Source: Nocardia suismassiliense
GTDB taxonomy: Bacteria; Actinomycetota; Actinomycetes; Mycobacteriales; Mycobacteriaceae
Direction: 5' to 3'
Assembly (NCBI RefSeq): GCF_900269665.1
Contig: NZ_LT985361.1
Span: forward strand, 2,939,459-3,003,458
DNA length: 64,000 bases
In this document: positions 61,132 to 64,000 of the stretch, piece after piece
Numbering within the stretch: the first letter of the stretch is position 1
Layout of the letters: the number at the start of each line of letters is the position of its first letter
Position numbers and translations under genes: made by a program
Notes under the pieces: generated by a model
What the model saw: the letters and a program-made list of their open reading frames with translations, nothing else
Databases searched by the model: none
Told to the model about the DNA's origin: nothing

Positions 61132-62589
61132 ATGGGCGCCGTTGATTGGCTGCGCACCACAACCCCGGGGCTGCTTGTGCTCTGCGGGTTGGCGATCGCC
61201 GTGTTGCTGTTCGCCATCATCAAGGTCAAGCTGGAGCCGTTCATCGCGCTGCTGCTCACCGGACTCGGGCTGGCGCTCGCCGCCGGGCTGCCGGTGTCGA
61301 AGATCGTCGGCACCGCGATCAAGGCCGGTGATTCCCTGCTGGAGACCGGCTTCGGTGGCATCCTCGGGCACATCGCGGTGATCATCGGGCTCGGCACCGT
61401 GCTCGGCGCGATACTCGAACGCTCCGGCGGCGCCGACGTATTGACCGGCAAGCTGCTGAACCTGTTCGGCGAGAAGGGCGCTCCGTTCGCCATGGGCCTG
61501 CTCGGGCTCATCTTCGGCATCCCGGTGTTCTTCGACATCGGCATCTTCGTGCTCGCGCCGCTGATCTATGTGGCCGCCAAGCGCGGTGGCCGCTCGCTGG
61601 TGCTGTACGCGATGCCGATGCTCGCGGGTCTGTCGATGACGCACGCCTTCCTGCCGCCACACCCGGGCCCGGTTGCCCTGGGCGGGCTGCTCGGCGTCAG
61701 CCTCGGCTGGTTGATCCTGATGGGATTCGTTTGTGGCCTGCCGGGATTCGTGGCAGCGGGTCTCGTGTGGGGCAGCTACATCGGCAAGCGGATACACGTC
61801 GAGGTGCCCGACGAGTTCCTGGTGCGCAAGGAAGATGAGCAGACCGCTCCCGATGAGGGGGAGCGTGTCTCCGACGGTTCCGGTGGGGTCGCGACGAAGA
61901 CCGTTACGGTCACACCGCCTTCGGTCGGGCTGATCGGCGCGATCATCGCCATTCCGCTGGTGCTGATCCTGGGTGCCACCTTCGGAACCCAAATGCTGGA
62001 CAAGGACTCGCAGCTGCTGCAGGTGCTGACGTTCTTCGGCACGCCCGCGGTGGCGCTGCTCATCGCGGTGCTGATCGCGTTCTACGTGCTCGGCGTGCGG
62101 CGCGGGTCCACCGTGCAGGAGCTCAGTGAGCTGACCGCGGAATCGTTGCGGCCGGTGGGCATGCTGCTGCTGGTGGTCGGCGCGGGCGCTTTCTTCGGCA
62201 AGGTCATCTCCGCCACCGGCATCGGCACCGCCCTGGCGGACACCATGTCCGCGGCCGGGCTGCCGGTGATCGTGCTCGCCTACATCATCAGCTGCGGGCT
62301 GCGCATCGCCCAGGGCTCGGCGACCGTCGCGATCGTCACCACGGGCGGCATCGTCGCCCCGCTGGTGGCGAGCCAGAACTACTCGCAGATGTCGATCGCG
62401 TTGATCGCCATGGCCATCGCCGCGGGCTCGATCATCCTCAGCCACGTCAACGACGGCGGCTTCTGGATCATCGCGAAGTACTTCAACCTGACCGTCAAGC
62501 AGACCCTGCAGACCTGGACCGTGCTCGAAACGATCCTGTCCGTGGTGAGTTTCGCGGTCGCGGCGATCCTGTTCGCGATCGTCAGCTGA
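61132..62589 (+). CDS. gntP: GntP-family gluconate-type permease
   Basis: The 485-residue protein has about 12-14 membrane helices. Family blocks are 'GIPVFFDIGIFVLAPLIY' and 'MTHAFLPPHPGPV', as in GntP/GntT sugar-acid:H+ symporters, and the C-terminal 'SHVNDGGFWI'. A charged cytoplasmic loop (about 220-260) is longer than in E. coli relatives as I recall them. As last gene of the operon it should import the sugar acid or its N-acyl form. A GC-rich hairpin follows. Confidence 0.93.
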   Translation: MGAVDWLRTTTPGLLVLCGLAIAVLLFAIIKVKLEPFIALLLTGLGLALAAGLPVSKIVGTAIKAGDSLLETGFGGILGHIAVIIGLGTVLGAILERSGGADVLTGKLLNLFGEKGAPFAMGLLGLIFGIPVFFDIGIFVLAPLIYVAAKRGGRSLVLYAMPMLAGLSMTHAFLPPHPGPVALGGLLGVSLGWLILMGFVCGLPGFVAAGLVWGSYIGKRIHVEVPDEFLVRKEDEQTAPDEGERVSDGSGGVATKTVTVTPPSVGLIGAIIAIPLVLILGATFGTQMLDKDSQLLQVLTFFGTPAVALLIAVLIAFYVLGVRRGSTVQELSELTAESLRPVGMLLLVVGAGAFFGKVISATGIGTALADTMSAAGLPVIVLAYIISCGLRIAQGSATVAIVTTGGIVAPLVASQNYSQMSIALIAMAIAAGSIILSHVNDGGFWIIAKYFNLTVKQTLQTWTVLETILSVVSFAVAAILFAIVS

Positions 62590-62593
62590 ATTG

Positions 62594-62613
62594 CGCGGAC
62601 CCTCGGGTCCGCG
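62594..62613 (+). terminator. Hairpin after gntP
   Basis: CGCGGACC and GGTCCGCG form an 8-bp stem with a CTCG loop, five bases after the gntP stop. No T-tract follows. Confidence 0.6.
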
Positions 62614-62828
62614 GTGTCGAGGTCCGTTGCGGGGCCGGACAACTCGTGGCACAGCCGCCCGTCGGAAGCGACGAGCGGTCCCGCCCAGTCCGGCCCCGCT
62701 TCGGCGTTTCGCCGGAGCGCGCTGCCGCCCCGCACCACGGCTTCCGAGTCTGGTAGCTCGACATAACGGGCCAGTTCACACGAGCCGGCACCGAAATCTC
62801 CGACCGCGACGGCGATGTCGCCCCTGGC
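62614..62828. other. Region with possible gene remnants
   Basis: No intact gene is supported. On the minus strand about 60 codons (roughly 62780 down to 62600) read like protein ('YVELPDSEAVVRGGSALR') but stay open only by running antisense into gntP. On the plus strand an open frame begins after TAG 62754 and joins the next ORF without a start codon. Confidence 0.4.
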
Positions 62829-63053
62829 GTGTGGAAGACCCGCGACAACCGGTTCGTGGTCGGTTCCTATGTCCCCGGTCATCCGAACGCACACCTGCTG
62901 GTGGTGATGTTCTGGGAACGCACCATCGCTGAAGATCCGGACAACTGTGATCTGACGGTCCGCGTCGACGTCGCGGACCTGACGCACGCACAACAGGTCG
63001 TGGATCAAATCACCATGGCCATGGCCGCCGCGCCAGCGGAGCAGACCAGCTGA
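62829..63053 (+). pseudogene. Probable 5'-truncated gene fragment
   Basis: A 74-codon open frame from GTG 62829 ('GVWKTRDNRFVVGSYVPGHP') with even composition and 'VADLTHAQQVVDQITMAMA'. The same frame stays open back to 62757 with sensible residues ('TRAGTEISDRDGDVAPG') but no start codon or SD, so it looks like the C-terminal part of a longer protein that lost its beginning. It could instead be a small intact gene. Family not recognised. Confidence 0.4.
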
Positions 63054-63054
63054 T

Positions 63055-63088
63055 GCGAGGTGGAGACCGACAACGGTCTCCACCTCGC
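63055..63088 (+). terminator. 14-bp hairpin between two small ORFs
   Basis: A perfect 14-bp inverted repeat (63055-63068 with 63075-63088, GACAAC loop) starts right after the stop of the fragment ending at 63053. It has no T-tract and overlaps the start of the 55-codon ORF at 63060. Confidence 0.55.
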
Positions 63089-63227
63089 CGACATCCCCAG
63101 CGAAACGGAGACCAAAATCAGGCGCCTGGTCACCCCGCACGCCCTAAACGACGACAAGCGCACCCTGCTGCAAATGCTCGGCCTGATCGAGACCGCCAGC
63201 AATGTCGCAGGTGAGAGGACGTACTGA
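63060..63227 (+). CDS. Doubtful 55-residue ORF
   Basis: GTG 63060 to TGA 63227, charged and helical ('ETETKIRRLVTPHALNDDKR', then 'TLLQMLGLIETASN'). There is no SD, and the first codons lie inside the hairpin at 63055-63088. It may be the end of a broken gene rather than a functional one. Confidence 0.3.
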   Translation: METDNGLHLADIPSETETKIRRLVTPHALNDDKRTLLQMLGLIETASNVAGERTY

Positions 63228-63497
63228 CCCTCGGTTCGCTGAGGGGCGGAATGCTCGTCGCCGTTTCTGTCCGTCATCGGGACCCCCGTTCTGAGCAGGC
63301 TTAATCCGATCGGCGCGCCAATCGCTGATCTTTTCGGTCACGTGCGCGAGGTTCTTGGGGGCGTGGTGTAGCGCTGGGTGTGTCACCAGTCCGTGGCGTG
63401 GGTGGTGCCGAATACTGATCAGGTTTGATGCTTCCCTGCTGGATGGAGATCGTCCGGTGTCCTTGCTTGTCATTCGTCGTCGTCACAGGAGGTTGGC
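63228..63497. other. Gene-free stretch before the Ala-rich secreted gene
   Basis: No ORF, strong repeat or hairpin is supported in these 270 bp. AGGAGG at 63487-63492 is the SD of the next gene; the rest has no recognisable signal. Several short frames read like protein for 20-25 codons and then stop, consistent with decayed coding DNA. Confidence 0.4.
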
Positions 63498-64000
63498 ATG
63501 GCAGCTCGTGTGCGGAAGATGTGTTCGGTGGTCGCGGTGACCGCGGCCGTGCTGGGTGCAGGGATCGGCACCGCGGTCTCGGCGACTGCAGCACCAACTG
63601 GGGAAGGACAGTGCACAGGTACCAAGGTCGAGGACGACGCGGACAAACCGCTTATCATCTCGGCTTGTAAGCGTGCCCACAGCGCCGCCACCCGCGCCGC
63701 CACCGCCACCACCGCCATCCGCAAGGTCGTTGGCGACGCCGCACAGGCCCGCGCCACCGCCACCAAAGCTCGCGCCGACGCCAACGCCTTTGCCGCCGAA
63801 GACCCACCCGACGCCGAGCTCGTCGCCCGCACCGCCGGAGACGCCACCCGCGCCGAAGCCGACGCTGCCGCCGCTGAAGCCACCGACGCCGCAGCAACTG
63901 ACGCCGCTGCCCGCGCTGCCGACGCAGCAGCCGCCACCACCTCAGCCGACGCCGCTACCGCCGCCCGCGCCGCTGCTGATGCCGCTGACGCTGCCACCTC
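63498..64000 (+). CDS. Secreted alanine-rich helical protein, 3' end outside the window
   Basis: ATG 63498, five bases after AGGAGG, opens a frame of at least 167 codons that runs past the right edge. A signal peptide (basic 'MAARVRKM', hydrophobic core, cleavage near 'AVSATAA', about residue 30) is followed by a short region with two cysteines ('GQCTG', 'SACKR'), then from about residue 60 a run dominated by Ala with Asp, Thr, Arg and Glu ('ATRAEADAAAAEATDAAA'), with no proline after the 'AEDPPDAE' break. This predicts long surface-exposed amphipathic helices, similar in style to LEA or ice-binding proteins, but the family is unknown. Confidence 0.75.
   Translation, partial: MAARVRKMCSVVAVTAAVLGAGIGTAVSATAAPTGEGQCTGTKVEDDADKPLIISACKRAHSAATRAATATTAIRKVVGDAAQARATATKARADANAFAAEDPPDAELVARTAGDATRAEADAAAAEATDAAATDAAARAADAAAATTSADAATAARAAADAADAAT

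Noticed and set aside
62379..63140. A 253-codon minus-strand ORF crossing the gntP end
   Set aside because: It overlaps gntP antisense by about 210 bp and has no start signal; only its middle reads like protein, so it is kept as a possible remnant.
63470..63997. A minus-strand Ala/Ser-rich ORF at the right edge
   Set aside because: It is a shadow of the plus-strand Ala-rich secreted gene, which has a perfect SD and a signal peptide.

Overview
The window is high-GC actinobacterial DNA with GTG/TTG starts and many 4-base stop/start overlaps. Gene content points to the Mycobacteriales, most likely Nocardia: a DevR/DosR-DevS dormancy locus with an Rv0079-like hibernation factor, a PafBC-type (RecA-NDp) promoter on uvrA, a conservon (cvnABCD) operon, and an infC-rpmI-rplT-rRNA methyltransferase-pheST block. 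The genus is inferred from these features and recalled family sequences; no search was run. No tRNA, rRNA, CRISPR array or complete insertion sequence was seen.

Layout. 1-4.2 kb: a HelD/HelR-like RNA polymerase-associated helicase (cut by the left edge), a PAS-PAS-GGDEF diguanylate cyclase and an orphan ketosynthase. 4.2-12.3 kb: dormancy island with an intact heme-type DevS kinase, a DosR-box-like palindrome, the Rv0079-like gene, a second DevS-like kinase that lacks the heme GAF domain, devR, a small zinc-ribbon gene coupled to a GT4 glycosyltransferase, and a glycogen-debranching-type enzyme. 12.3-22 kb: uvrA, a secreted protein, alpha/beta hydrolases, an HTH regulator with a strong palindromic operator, and a TetR/FAD-monooxygenase pair. 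22-30.4 kb: translation genes. 30.5-34.1 kb: small membrane, MarR, hydrolase and unknown genes. 34.5-38.7 kb: cvnABCD. 38.7-44 kb: acetyltransferase, ATPase, VOC protein and ppc. 44-55 kb: LysR, gamma-glutamyltransferase and a peptide ABC importer with two tandem-duplicated binding lipoproteins and a fused double ATPase split by a ~360-residue charged repeat linker.

55.1-62.6 kb holds two divergent operons that read as one pathway. kdgK-iclR-ridA run leftward. A fold-III PLP ammonia-lyase, an N-acyl-D-amino-acid deacylase, a KDPG aldolase and a GntP permease run rightward. The simplest reading is uptake and breakdown of an N-acylated amino sugar acid (for example N-acetyl-D-glucosaminate) by deacylation, deamination to 2-keto-3-deoxygluconate, phosphorylation, and cleavage to pyruvate and glyceraldehyde-3-phosphate. 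This is the best candidate for a poorly described system here.

62.6-64 kb is a patchy region of gene remnants and small ORFs, ending in an alanine-rich secreted protein cut by the right edge. A 72-bp intergenic element occurs twice, in opposite orientation, at 25.75 and 43.93 kb.
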